From positions 26,515,025 to 26,579,024 of the forward strand of contig CM043785.1 in NCBI GenBank assembly GCA_023974075.1: 64,000 nt of DNA. Direction: 5' to 3'. Origin of the DNA: Chaenocephalus aceratus. Taxonomy: Eukaryota; Chordata; Actinopteri; Perciformes; Channichthyidae. The notes under the pieces are model-generated. The model was not told the DNA's origin and searched no databases. It was given only the letters and a program-made list of their open reading frames with translations. The position numbers were made by a program, and so were the translations under genes. This document shows, one piece after another, positions 13,483-30,434 of this stretch; the first letter of the stretch is position 1, and the number at the start of each line of letters is the position of its first letter.

Positions 13483-15510
13483 ATCAGGTGAGTGTGTGTG
13501 CAGCTCCTTGTGCCCTTGAGCACATACCGTATGAACAGCATCACAGGCTTCCATTTGATATGCACTACGATTCATAGCTTGCTATTAATACCCGTTCACT
13601 CTCCATTCTGCAAATTATCTATTTACTGCAGGGTAGAGGTGGTGGAGGGGTCTGAGAGCCTGGTTGTGATTTGAGTAATGCTTTCAAAATAAAGGAAAGG
13701 CATTAAAGGCAAAGATGTAGAGAACGAAGGAGAAAGAAAAGCCTGAAACAGGGCTTTATTTAGAGGTGGAGAGAACAACTGCAAAAAGGTAAAGGATGGG
13801 AAGATGAGGAGAATCAGTTGAGGAGGGGGGAGAGACAAGGGATAATAGAGGGGGACTGAAATCCTCCCGGGATGCACAAAGAGAGGAAACACTTAAGATG
13901 ACTCAATTCATCACAATCACTGCTACAAAAAGGAGGGGTAAAAATGAAGAGAAGAGATGCAAAAAAGAGCCAAAGCATGTACTGCAATACATTTGCACGA
14001 CTGGGTTAGTGTAAAACAAGTCTGGTTTAAAATAGTTAGTGTTGCCTGTTGAAAGAACAGAGAACATTTATCAGGGGCTAAAGAGTAGTCAAAATGACCC
14101 ATGTCCTGAATGTTTTTAATATATACTCACCGTTTTCAATGATACCCTCATTAAAACTCATAAGGCAGGCTTTTGTATAACCATGGGTTACCGTTTCTGT
14201 ATATACTGTATAGATAATCTGGTTTCATTTATAAATAACTGGCACCAACGGGTGAGTTTGTATTTGAGATGTATTAGAGTACAGTACAATCCATCCCTTC
14301 TCTGTATCTTCATCATCATAGCCAACTGATTTAAGTCAGTTTAAAATGTTTTTCTTGTCCTCTAGAAATGATAATTATAATCATGTGTTGGCATACAGCT
14401 TCTTTAATAAAAGACACTGAACAATACAAAGATATATCTGCTCTTAATTTTTATTACATATTGAATGCAAGCCATCTTTATACTAGCAACCTTTTATCTC
14501 TGACTTGGTTTCCCAATTTGGGTGTTGTTTGTACTTTTTTCTTGGTAATAGCATTTTTGCACCAATAATATAGTTTAAAATAATCTATTGTGAACTCAAA
14601 TTAAAGTAAGTGCCCTTGGGACTCACTGCTATCTTGTCTATTTACATTGAAAGGCAATGGCAAGACACAGATTAAAAATGTATTGTGCGAATAAAAAAAC
14701 GGAATAAAGGCGACGTTCACGTCATCAGCTCATGTTTTCCCAGAACACTTCTGTAAATGAGTTAAATTAAGTGCCGATTCAGTGAAGGTAGACGGTAAGG
14801 CTTTTTGCTCAGAGTCAAGTAAAAAAACAAACACCGGGAAAGAGAGGGAAAACAAATTAAATGTCAAGCTCATCCCTTGCCTTTCACTGATAATAATCAC
14901 GCTGTTCCTAACAAAACACCAGAATGACTCACTGTGTGACTCATGCAATAAGTGAGTTAATACGTTCACACAAATCAGGCTACACCTAGCTGTGCTCAAC
15001 TACATAGAGACACAGTATTGTGGAGGAGGTTCATAACTCTAGATTGGGAAAAAAAACTCTTTATGAAACTACATCCACTCCTGAGAGGGCTCCCTCCCCC
15101 TCTGCCTCTCACAAAGTAAGCGTATTGTAGAGAGAATGAAAAGTGAAAGAGTGACAGGCGGGAGACGGGGTTCATCCACCAATCTCCGATTAGCTTTATT
15201 AAAAATGTACCAAGGACAAATGGAGGACAGGGCCTTGGATCTCTCGGGGAAACTAGATGAACTTTGAAAGGTAGGAGCTGTCTTTCAGCTTTGGACAGCA
15301 GAGACCCAGGGTGCACACATACACACACACATGCACGCACGCACAGACAAACACTAGAGAGGGAAAACTGTCTCAGCATACATTCTTTGAGAGGCAAAAT
15401 GTGCCAAAGAGAGTTAGAGATGAAAAAGAGGTGAGGGAGACAAAGGCAGAGAGTCCCAAAGAGAGATCGAGAGTGAGGAGGAAAGACACAGTGAGGAGGC
15501 AGAGACTTAT
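13483..15510. other. unassigned non-coding DNA
   Basis: Purine-rich near 13620-13960 and 15360-15500, AT-rich between. No recognisable gene or element. Confidence 0.4.
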
Positions 15511-16443
15511 ACCTCATTCACACCAACGGTGTTTCAAGGCCGGTTCGGAGCTGGAGCTTGAAAAGCACCGGGTTTTCCTGTTCACACCGCAGCGGAGCAG
15601 CCTCTTAGCTCCGGAATCCGGTTCGTTTCAAGCACCAACAAATTGTCCGGCTAGAGCAAAAGCACCGCATACGTCACGCTTACGTCGAGGCAGGGGCAGA
15701 GACAGGATCAACTCCTGAACAACAACAAAATGTTGTGTCTCGTCAGATCTGTTAGTATTATTTCTCTGTGAGTCTATATTGTCAAGTCCGTGTCTGCCAT
15801 TTCCTGTTTTACTTTGTCATTTCCCTTCTCATTTCAGGTAGTTCAATTCCTACCTTGCCTGTTTGTCCACGGACCTGATTACCTGCCGCGCCCTTATTGT
15901 TTGCACCTGTGGAGTCCCTTGCTTTTGTATATATTCTGTGTGTTCCCTGTGCCAAGTGCCAGATTGTTTTGAACCTTGTGAATGGATTACCTTGTTTTAT
16001 CATCACAGTAAAACCTTTTTTGAATCATCTTTTGTCTAGAGTCGTGCATTTGGGTCCGATCAGTTTTTGTGTGCTCCAGTCGTAACACAAAAAGCTGGCG
16101 TTTTATCCAGTTTGTACACAACGATGGAGAAACTTAACAAGTAGCAGTGGTCCACTGAAGAGACCAGCTACCTACTGGGAATATGGTCTTCTGAAGAGGT
16201 ACAGAGGAAGCTGGAGCACAATCGGCCATTGTTGTTGTTGTCGGTGTGAGCTGTGAGGGGTTTCCGCGCGGTTTGGCTTTAGGAAGCAGGCACGCGAAGG
16301 GTTACGTCATGACGCAAACGATGACGCACCAGTCGGACTCTGGGCGGTGTGAAAAGAGCCGGAGCTAAACCGAAGAACCGGTTCTGAACCTGAAAATCTC
16401 TAGCACGGATCTTGAACCGGAGTTGCGTTGGTGTGAATGAGGT
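15511..16443. mobile_element. MITE with ATTCACACC-type ends, interrupted by a solo LTR
   Basis: The left end TACCTCATTCACACCAACG is mirrored exactly at the right end (CGTTGGTGTGAATGAGGTA at about 16424-16442). Inside, GGTTCGGAGC/GAACCGG motifs and paired TTACGTCA/TACGTCACGC stretches face each other. Removing the 357-bp solo LTR leaves about 570 bp with no coding potential. Target duplications are not obvious, so the superfamily is open. Confidence 0.75.
15731..16087 (+). mobile_element. solo LTR (357 bp) with 5-bp target duplication
   Basis: The segment starts TGTTGTG and ends CGTAACA, the TG...CA termini of an LTR. It is flanked on both sides by CAAAA (15726-15730 and 16088-16092), a 5-bp target duplication. 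No internal retrotransposon sequence is present, so it is best read as a solo LTR left by LTR-LTR recombination. Orientation is inferred from its 3' part resembling fish gypsy-type LTR ends. It is not obviously the same family as the LTRs at 41714 and 59816. Confidence 0.85.
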
Positions 16444-17383
16444 AACAGAAAGTCAGCTAAAGAGTGTGTGAGGGGAGGGGAAGAGAAACGGTGGGGAGGG
16501 AGGGGGGGGGGGGTCGTGAGAGAACGATAGAGTTCTGGAGAGGTTAATTGGAGGTTGTGGCGTGATGATATGATTCAGAGAGATCATTAGCATTCCTGAG
16601 CTAAATATTAATGACGCCAGTGCTCAACTTCAGTCGCAGGAACACACTGCAGGTGAGGCCCCAAAGACTGAGTCGAAGGAATGGAAATGCAGAGTTTGCA
16701 GCACTAAGAATTATAAGCCATAAATGTTTTACACCGGCATTAACATAATTTGATGGAGGCTTTTTGTCTGCACGTGGTGGGTGGTACTGAATGTCTTGGC
16801 AGGGTAAATTAGAGAAGTGAGCTTGCTTAATCACTGCAGATATTATAATAAAGTCATAAATTGTGGTATTTTATCCCCATTCCCCTTTTTTTTACACAAG
16901 GAGGCGAACTCAGACAATAGGTTCAAGTATAAGCTTTGAACATGCTGATCATGTACATGGTGGATTTTGAGCTGAATGGCTTGGGAGCCTCAGTGGCACT
17001 CACAGATATGCTGCTGAAGTAATTACTCATAAGCACCAAGATCAAAGTTCCTCTCTAGAAACTCTTGCAGATGGGACTATTAAGTGTTTGACCATGTATG
17101 ACCATGCAGTTAAAAGCATGCAATCACACATGTGTTTAACTGCAAACATGTGCATCACATAGTTACAAATATCCCCTCCAGGTGCAGCAACCTGCTCTGC
17201 GTTTTGGGTTTTGTATGCCAGTAGATTGAGGGCTCAAGCCTTTGAATGTGTTCGGAGACATGTGAACTACAGTAAGTGGCTTTGAAATCCACAGTGGCGC
17301 AGTATTAAAGAATTTCTCCTATTAGTGAGCTGGCAAATGCTCACTGGAATGGAGACAGCTTACATGAATCACAGCATACATTC

Positions 17384-17385
<2 letters not shown>
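16444..17385. other. unassigned non-coding DNA
   Basis: Contains a G-run near 16500-16513; otherwise nothing recognised. Confidence 0.4.

Positions 17386-17441
<56 letters not shown>
17386..17441. repeat. (GT)n microsatellite
   Basis: About 28 GT units, followed by degenerate TG-rich sequence to about 17475. Confidence 0.95.
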
Positions 17442-17449
<8 letters not shown>

Positions 17450-17993
17450 ATGTGCGTCTGTGTACATGTGTGTGCGCATGAGTGTCTGTTTCAAAATCCC
17501 TTTTAAAAGGGAATCTAGGAGGATGGAAGAAAGGATTGGAGGGAAAAAACAGCACTACTCTTGAGGTAGCAACACAGGAGCACATCTACCAAACTATTAA
17601 TCTCTTCCCCTGCCCCCCCTTTCCATCTCTCCCCTCTTTCTCCCTGTGCCTTCTTCTTCTATCTCCTCTTTTTTCTCCAGAGCCCTCCTCTGCATTTATT
17701 TCATTAATCCAACTCTCCTATCCTTTTCCCTTGCTCACAGCTACTCCATCTATTTCTTTCACTTTACATCTTCCAACTTTGCTCTGCTGCCTCTCTCCGA
17801 TGCGTCCCCTCCCCACCCTTTATCACTCTTTGTCTCTATCATGACTTGCCTCACTCACTCACTCCCTCTTTCCCTCGACCATGTAAATATTTTACTCTTT
17901 CCGTTCCTCCATTTGACCTCATCTCCTCCTTGTGCAATCTTTGTTTTTCCCAATCGTTTTGTCTCTTTTTCTTCCTCACTTTCCAGCTCATTC

Positions 17994-17995
<2 letters not shown>
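17442..17995. other. pyrimidine-rich unassigned DNA
   Basis: Strong C/T strand bias from about 17595 into the following (CT)n tract. Long open frames here reflect composition, not coding. Confidence 0.5.

Positions 17996-18079
<84 letters not shown>
17996..18079. repeat. (TC)n microsatellite
   Basis: About 42 uninterrupted TC units. Confidence 0.95.
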
Positions 18080-18082
<3 letters not shown>

Positions 18083-19599
18083 GTCCATCTCTATTTCTCT
18101 CCCTTCCTCTCAGGTCTCACTCATCCTCTCTTTCTCTCTAACCCACTTATACACAAGCACTCTGCAGTGTGTTGCAGAATTGCAGACCTCAGTCTCGCAT
18201 GTGGTCGAGGTTTCAAAGCCACAGTTCCCACCACAGGTTTAAATAAACACACACACACTTTAACTTGGTCACAAACCTACACCCCCCCCCCACACACCCC
18301 TCACTCTCCGCAGCTGCATTGGTTCTGGCTCGGTGGCTGAGGCTGCATGAGGTTGCTTTGTGGGTGAGGAGCTCTGCTGCAGCGACTGACTATTTGTCTT
18401 CTTCCCACCCCCCCCCCCTTCCTTCATCCCTGTCGGTCTCAAACACCCCCCCCCCCCCCCACAATCATCCTCTCACTTTCTCCCTGCCCCTTTATTATCT
18501 TACTCCACAATAAGCTTGGTTTGTCATACTGGACAACCAGCTGTCCGCACCCCATTGCAATGCTCTGACGCTCACCCCTACCACGCTTTCGACCTCTCGA
18601 GTGTCACCCCCCCCCAAAGACCCACCCAGCCTTTGGCCCTGTTGTGTGCAGAAGAGAATACTCCTCCTTCTGATTCTTCCTCTGCACCACTGCCCGTTGT
18701 CATGCGTGCACACACTCACATTCATCCTCATCACTTCCCTTTCGCACCTCAACACCCACACCTTCCCCTGTATATATGTATAAGTATTGGCTTTACACAC
18801 ACACACATGTATATACACACACACACACACACATATGTTCTCTCAACCTCTTCCTGTTTGGCTACACGCACATCTTCTTGGGCCACTACGTTACACCGCG
18901 TCTCCAGTGAAGCAGTCATGTGATGATGTATCCCTCCGATGCTCCATTCTTATCTCTCCAAGGACTTTTCATGCCTCCTTCCTCCCTTATTCCCCTGACC
19001 ACTTCCATCTCCTTCAACACACCCCCCATTTTTCAGCGCATCCCCACAAACAGACAATAAACTCCCCATTTTTCTCTCTCATGACCTCTTTAATCTCAAT
19101 ATACAGTACCGTCCGTATGGTTTTCTTTCTTTACTCCTATCTCACCCCAAACACATCAGCCTATACTTGCTGAAGTATAATAAGACATAATACATGCTGT
19201 TTGGATTTATCTTTGTAATTCTGGGTAAAGCACGTTAACCTATACAAACTATTTTCTTCTAACATTAAATTCAGCTTCAAAACAATTGCAATTCCCTGTG
19301 GCTGATATTTCTTGTTATTCATTTACGTACCCCCCCCCCACTTTTCTTTGCTGAGGCCTATGCAATGATAAGCCGAGTTAGAGCTTGTTTTATTGCTAAT
19401 TATCCTCCTTTATTTATTTTACCGAGAGTGAATATCTTCCTGGAAACATGATGAACACATTAATGCAACACCAGCAGCATCCAATTAATCGTGTCTGAAC
19501 ATTTTAGGCAGAAATAAGAGGACACGTAGGGAATAAATATATGTAAATATTATTTTTAATAAATGAACGGTATGGATATACATGTATTTGGAAAAAATA
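18080..19599. other. C/T-rich unassigned DNA with poly-C and CA tracts
   Basis: Homopolymeric C runs occur near 18281, 18409, 18446, 18606 and 19330, with short CA tracts near 18798 and 18815-18832. No gene recognised. Confidence 0.45.
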
Positions 19600-19701
19600 A
19601 TAGAATAGAATAGGGAGAGAGGGAACCCTCTTTAATGGTCTCACATGCAGAGCACACAGCACACACAGTGACATGTGTTCTCTGCATTTAACCCATCCTA
19701 G
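19600..19701 (-). mobile_element. tRNA-derived SINE, 3' part (split by hAT element)
   Basis: On the minus strand this continues the SINE whose head lies at 21150-21412 and ends in an ATTCT-rich tail near 19600-19615. The sequence TGGGTTAAATGCAGAGAACA joins the two halves logically. The last 8 bases next to the hAT end (CATCCTAG) are the target duplication. Confidence 0.75.
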
Positions 19702-20192
19702 CAGGGGCGCCGTAAGGGGGGTGAAAAGTTAGGATGATTCTAAGGGCCCGTGACTGACGGGGGCCCCCAACATGTTTAGAACATTAAGAAAAAAAATGTA
19801 AGTAGCCTTTCATCAATCCTCAATAATTAACATTAATAGAATATTATATTGATAAATTACTCACTAAACTTACGATTCATTTAACTTATTTTCTTCCAAA
19901 AGTTAATTACCCAAAGCCTCTGTACACCCCCTTCTATTTACATGTAATGGTTTGGTCCTGCCTCCAAACGCGGTTCGGCACCAGCACTTGAAGAGAGTGA
20001 AAGCATGTGAGGAGGGATGCTAGTACTTAGCCTAATGTCACCCAGTTTTTCACAAGAAAAGGTGTGGTCCATGAGTGGTGGAAATTAGTCTGTTAACAGC
20101 TAATGTTTTTTTTTTTTACTAAGCTGACTGTTAATATCTTTACAGACAATTCAGAGGTTTGTCATTTCACTGCTCTTTTAGCTGACATTTAA

Positions 20193-20574
20193 AGGTGGGG
20201 TAGGTAATTCACTTCAGAAACACTTTTTGTTATATTCCATGGAATGCTCTTAACATCCCGATAGCAATGAATATATTAAATGCGTTGACAATAAATACAT
20301 ACAAACATTTCATCTGTGGAAGCCGTCGCGCTGTAAAAAGCACGACCAATCATCTGAGCCGGCCCGTCGAAAATAACTGGATGGCCTACCTGCCTGTCAG
20401 CCTTCCATCTGTGCACAAACTTATCTCGTGCACTCATTGGTCATGTGCGCGTTTGTGTGTGTTGGAGGAGGGGCTCTGTAAGGAAGTCTGAAGGAAGGGG
20501 CAGATTTTTTTTGGTTGTGAACTTTCAGATTCTAGTGCACTCGAGCTGGTTTCTCCATTCTTACCTCCCTACCT
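20193..20574. mobile_element. TTAA-flanked MITE (382 bp) nested in the hAT element
   Basis: The ends read AGGTGGGGTAGGTAA on the left and, reverse-complemented, AGGTAGGGAGGTAA on the right. TTAA stands at both borders (20189-20192 and 20575-20578). A TTAA target duplication points to a Kolobok- or piggyBac-type non-autonomous element. The interior is not coding. Confidence 0.85.
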
Positions 20575-20992
20575 TTAATAAATGCAGGCACATTTTTAGC
20601 GCCTATTCATACTAAATCAGTTGTCCCTCCCCCTGGTGCCAGGACCAACAGATCCATCTCTAGGCTCAGCAGTCCTGTCCCCCCATAAGGCTGAACCTGA
20701 ACCAGCTTTTCTCCCAACTGAAGGAGGTGAGCTGCATTGTGTTGATTGACATGCCGCTTAACATATTTGAAGGGAGACTGGAATACAAAAAAAAAATCTA
20801 ATTTTAATTATACATTTCAAACACAGTATTTTCCCACATAGCCAATGATCTACATAAAACAAAAAACTACTTTTAGTCTATTTGGATGATGGACAGTTTG
20901 AAGCGTTGAGTGATCAGTCTATATTAGGTATACAAAATGTTAATCATCGACATTTTGGTTATGATATTAATACTAATGTTATTATATTAAAG

Positions 20993-21090
20993 CAGGGGTG
21001 GGGAACCTCCGGCCCCCGGGCCGTATACGGACCGCTAGACCATTTGGTACGGCCCTCGAGGTAATTTATAAACAAAGTGGCCTGTGCCTG
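20993..21090 (+). mobile_element. hAT-like terminal fragment
   Basis: The sequence CAGGGGTGGGGAACCTCCGG followed by GGCCC-rich DNA is a widespread hAT terminus of fishes. Only one end is visible, so it is either a truncated nested insertion or part of the surrounding hAT element. Confidence 0.5.
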
Positions 21091-21149
21091 GTGGTGGGGC
21101 CCAATGTGATATATTTTCATGGGGCCCAAAATCCCAGGCGGCGCCCCTG

Positions 21150-21412
21150 CATCCTAGTACCAGGAGTCGAGTACCAGGAGCAGTGGGCAGCTATTGTACA
21201 GCGCCCAGGGAGCAATGGGAGTGAGGGGGGAAGGGGGGTGTCCGGTTGCCTTGCTCAAGTGCACCACGGCAGGGCAGGAGGTGAACTGGGACCTCTCCAA
21301 GTAGCAGTCCACACTCCATATTTTAGGTCTGGTCGGGGACTTGAACCGGCGACCCTACAGCTCCCACTCCCAGCCCCTACTGACTGAGCTGTCGGACATG
21401 AATATGCAAAAA
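21150..21412 (-). mobile_element. tRNA-derived SINE, 5' head part
   Basis: Read on the minus strand, the head carries a tRNA-like A box (CAGCTCAGTCAGTAGG, about 21376-21391) and a B box (GGTTCAAGTCC, about 21337-21347), roughly 30 bases apart as in a tRNA-derived polymerase III promoter. The body contains CTTGAGCAAGGCA and CTGCCCACTGCTCCTGGTACT, blocks common in fish SINEs. It is interrupted at CATCCTAG by the hAT element and resumes at 19701. Confidence 0.85.
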
Positions 21413-21970
21413 ACTATTAATATAGACAAATAAGAGGAGAGGGGTAAATAAAACCAAGAGGTAAAACTTCAAATCCATTACAGCCGTATCCTTCTGAAGA
21501 ACCCCTTCAGCGAGACATTGATCTGCTTCATGCTCACTTAATGTTAGTTGCTATGAGACTAAGAGAGAGTAAGAGCATTTTTTTAATGAAATGTTTACAG
21601 TAGTCTTACATACATATAGTCAGAGATTCAAAGTCATTATTGTCACATGCACGGTAGATAAAGTGTAGTTATGGCAATACAAATGTTAAGTCCCGAGCTC
21701 CTCCAACAATGCAACATAGTATATGACATAGAACAATAAGACAATCAAAAAAAATATATAATAAAATAGTGTAAAATGAAACAGAGTAGATAGATTGTGT
21801 TGCAAGACCAATTTGCTAGTAATGCAGAAGAAGTACATTTACACTACTAAATACTGGTAATAATTACATTAATTATGTGTCTATGTTTCTACAGTATGTT
21901 TCATGTTTTCTGTAGATATTTAATTGCTCTTTTTACTGCACTTTTAGTGTAAAAAAAATACATAATATAA
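21413..21970. other. unassigned DNA with a LINE/SINE 3' end remnant on the minus strand
   Basis: About 21625-21790 (CAAAGTCATTATTGTCACATGC, CCCGAGCTCCTCC, CAACAATGCAACATAGTATA) reads as the reverse complement of a common fish retroposon 3' region. Boundaries are uncertain. Confidence 0.45.
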
Positions 21971-22030
21971 TACAATAAACACAGCAGCATAATAGTACAA
22001 CTGTACTATTATGCTGCTGTGTTTATTGTA
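21971..22030. repeat. perfect 28-bp inverted repeat with 4-nt loop
   Basis: The left arm 21971-21998 and right arm 22003-22030 are exact reverse complements, separated by AACT. The arms contain AACACAGCAGCATAATAGTAC. The right arm runs straight into a LINE-like 3' end (22031-22084), and a LINE 3' remnant in the opposite orientation lies to the left. Confidence 0.95.
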
Positions 22031-22084
22031 TTTTTGTAACTCTGGCACAACAATTTTCTTCGCGATAAATAAAGTCTTATCTTA
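22031..22084 (+). mobile_element. LINE 3' end fragment
   Basis: TAACTCTGGCACAACAATTT followed by GATAAATAAAGTCTTATCTT is a typical fish LINE 3' terminus. Only the terminal stretch is recognisable. Confidence 0.55.
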
Positions 22085-24224
22085 AACTATATATACATAA
22101 AATAGATAAATACAATAAGCTAAATGATGCAGATAATTGTGTAAGTAAATGCAGGAGTCTATATACATGTAAGCAGAATAAGATATAAGAACACAAAGTA
22201 AAGTCTTATACTGTAATTGGGGTCAACATGGAAAAAAAGTCTTCATGTGTATCTTCTGTTTCTTTTGATCCCTCAAGATCTCTAGATCACAATACCACTC
22301 TCGAGGGCTGTACTCTCCCCTCCACCTGCCCATCGCCTCATTCTCTTTGTCTCCCACTGTCTCTTTCTTCCTCCCCCTCTACACTTCCACCAGACACACA
22401 AGCCTCCTTTACCTCTGCAAGTGTTGCATTATTAATTGACCTGCATTGGCCGTTATAGTAGAGGAAAACATTGCGAGACACATTCAGCCAGTCATACAAA
22501 AAGCCATGCACACAGATATTCACAGTTGCATAAAAATGCATGGCTACATGTATTTTTATTATTTTTGTTTACATATAAATTCTGTTTGATCTATCTGAGC
22601 ATAAATTCTATCTGATCCCGTTAGGCTTGTTTGGGAAAGCCTGGGGCAACTCCTCTCTGAGGCTTCACTTTATTACCCAGTCAAGGGCGTTGTTTCACTT
22701 CAATATTGAGGAGGTCATTGTGGGGGTCCTCCTCCAAGAAATGTTTATACACATCCCCTGCATTCTCATGACTTGTTATGAACTTATTTTTTACATTTCG
22801 TCTTCAATTTATTGTTTGAATGCAATTATTTATCAAATTAAAACACAAAATTCAGGCGCCAAGGCACAGTTCCAGATGAAAAATCTAATGTAATAGAATG
22901 CAGTAAGGCTCTCAGGCGTTTTGTACTGCTTTCAAATATGTATTATATTTCTGATGAATCAACACACATGTGGGCATGGTTGCCTACATTTTGTGTGTCT
23001 TTTATTTTGGTAGGTAAAATATTTAAATGTGCATTGTGGCACTGATTCCCAATAAAGTTACATTTATTAATTTAAAAGTTTTTCTCTGATGTTCACACTT
23101 TCTGCACATTCAAAACATATCCCAGGTCTCTGTAATGAGAATACAGTTATAATATTTCAAGAAAAACATCTACCTGTCATTGTGCTGTGCGTACGCATAA
23201 TTAATGCCACGCTGTTATTCTAGCATCTCCTTTAGTCTGTCTGACTGACATTTTTTCCCCTGTTTGGGACTCTGGTGGAAACAACATTTAGGGAAGCAGC
23301 TGTGAACTGAGCTTCATCCAATTTGGAAAACTTGAACTAACCTTAAATACTTGTGACGCATAAGAATTTCTCCTTTTGGTTAATTTATGTTCTGGCTTCG
23401 TTACTTCACCGGAAGGATTGTTGCATCTTTGAGTTGCATTCTAGTGGTATACTTTGCAACACCCTAAATGTACGCCTGTGACCACAGTCATGAACAAGGA
23501 TCTGCTCATTGGTGTGCATCACGCGCCTTTGCTTTTGTCTGCATCGCTTTGTTTGATATCTGCCCTGTGTGTGTGTGTTTGTGTGTGAGTGCGAGTGTGA
23601 ACGTGAGCGTGAGTGTGAGTGTTTCACTGATGCACATGACCTGTATAGTAAATGTCTTTGGTGAAATACAGAGCCAGTAAATATTCATATAATGCTTCAT
23701 AAAAATAACACAATGTGATCAAATCGTCTGTTAATGTATCCCAACCCTACCAGCTAAACAGACTGGAAATTAGGAGCTTATCTGTGCTAATAATGGCTGC
23801 TGTCAGTGCTGGTTGCTGTGCACTAATTACTTTTGTTGCCCAGGTTTTTATTTTATTATTTAGTGAAAGGAGTGTATTTATCTTGGAGTATTTTGTTTAC
23901 ACAGTTTTGTATTTAATCCCAGACAATAGTTCTGTTATTTGACCAATTCTGACTATAAATGAACTATGGATTTAGGAATTCTAAAGCCAGTTTGTTTGTG
24001 CAAATTACTTTAATTGTATTTACCCGAATGCTTTGCGATTGGTTATGGAGATTTTTGGATTTCATGCCCTGTTAGACAAACATGAGAGTTTGCATATGTG
24101 ACAGATGCACAGAGTAAAAGCGTTTTATCCTCATTGGTCACGGTCGTAATCTTAAATCTTGTGATTGGTTACGGAGATATTGCTGAAGTGCTTTTAATTG
24201 CTTGAAGGGTTTGAATACATGAGA

Positions 24225-24226
<2 letters not shown>
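22085..24226. other. unassigned non-coding DNA
   Basis: A degenerate GT/GA-rich patch lies at 23568-23622 (GTGAGTGTGAACGTGAGCGT). No gene or element recognised. Confidence 0.4.

Positions 24227-24301
<75 letters not shown>
24227..24301. repeat. (TG)n microsatellite
   Basis: About 37 TG units, with a short (AC)n at about 24431-24450 in the opposite phase nearby. Confidence 0.95.
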
Positions 24302-24304
<3 letters not shown>

Positions 24305-25352
24305 TATGTGCCTGTGCGTGTGTGTAAAAGCTGTTACTGTACAGCTGTGTGTACCTTTGAAAAGTTCAAGGCTACAGTCAGTTCCTTTTATATCTTTTTT
24401 TATTCCACAGAGGCCCTCCAACCCTCCCCACACACACACACACACACACACCCCAGACACACACTTCCTCATTGGTAGAAAATATGGGTTCAGACAGAAA
24501 CTCGTATTATAAATACAGAGCCTTTGTTGTGCTCACACAGATGAGGACAGGCACTGAAGAACAACCCATCTGATTGACAGATAGGTTTGCCAAGTCAATC
24601 TAATGGCCTCACTCTCACCTCACTCCCCCTCTCCTCTTTCCTTCACCCCTATATAAGTGACAGAGCACTCCCTTATATATAAATCAGTAGAATCACACCA
24701 CGTCAGGAATCTAACTCTCCCCTGTAGTGTCATTCATCACCACAATATCCTGTCCACCACTTTGTCTCCATCTGGCTGTCTCTACTCAGGCTCTCCTTGG
24801 CTTCTGTCTCTTCCTTCTTTGGCTTCATCCCTAAGGGTTGTCATGACTGGTTTAAATATAATATATTATTTCATTAACGTTGTATGTATTTTACAAAGAT
24901 TATTCAGCCAAGTAATGTCAGTTTTCTGGTGTCAACTCCCTCAATTGTGATGCTTTCAGTGCAGCTCATATACATTTGAACTTCGACCAAATGTTCCTCT
25001 TGTGCTGTTTCGGGTTACATAATCTTCTAGCCTATGCTCTCAGACCTTCAGCTGTTCTGATATTGAAGCAAACGAGGAAGAAGTCTTTGATTGTCATGTC
25101 CTTTAAGCAATCAGATTTTGAGTTTGCCGGGATGGGTGTATTGTTGATAGCACTTATATCTCTGCTCAAATGTTCCTTCAACTCTTTTTTTGTCACAATT
25201 GAACAAACTTCCAAAAGGTTGTTGCATGATTATAACCCTTGAAAAAAGATTTCACCTTGTGGCCCTGTTTTTAAGTGCAAATAGGAGAAAATGTCCTTCA
25301 TAGTTAGTTGTTACTGTCATCTCATAATACCCCCTTCCTTACCGTAAACACC
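24302..25352. other. unassigned non-coding DNA
   Basis: No conserved coding or element structure recognised. Confidence 0.4.
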
Positions 25353-25424
25353 CGCACACGCACACGCACACGCACACACACACACACACCACACACACAC
25401 ACACACACACACCACACAACACAA
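25353..25424. repeat. interrupted (CA)n microsatellite
   Basis: CACACG repeats pass into pure CA, with two ACC interruptions. Confidence 0.9.
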
Positions 25425-25599
25425 GTGCTTACTGCATTATTTTCTATCTTTATCCAATTTTCTCTTTAGCCTTTTGAATACTGTTTACCCTCTATGAACT
25501 CCTTCTATTTCCTCTTCTCCTTACTTTACCCGCTTCCTCTCGCTCTTCCGCCCTCCTCTCTTCTGCCTTGTGAGAGGATGCAAGTCATTAAGGTACTGT

Positions 25600-30345
<4,746 letters not shown>

Positions 30346-30367
30346 CGCGCACACCACACACACCACA

Positions 30368-30432
<65 letters not shown>
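30346..30432. repeat. (CA)n microsatellite
   Basis: CACACCACA interruptions lead into about 28 CA units. Confidence 0.95.

Positions 30433-30434
<2 letters not shown>

Larger units (their letters stand above)
19702..21149. mobile_element. non-autonomous hAT transposon (1448 bp) inside the SINE
   Basis: Terminal inverted repeats CAGGGGCGCC (left) and GGCGCCCCTG (right) are flanked by an exact 8-bp duplication, CATCCTAG, at 19694-19701 and 21150-21157. CAGGG-type ends and an 8-bp duplication are the hallmark of hAT elements. It contains a TTAA-flanked element (20193-20574) and, near 20993-21090, a second hAT-like terminus. No transposase frame remains. It cleanly interrupts a SINE. Confidence 0.93.

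Noticed and set aside
23406..23700. Possible coding exon around the GTGAGTGTGA-rich patch
   Set aside because: The open frames follow a degenerate simple repeat and show no recognisable homology.
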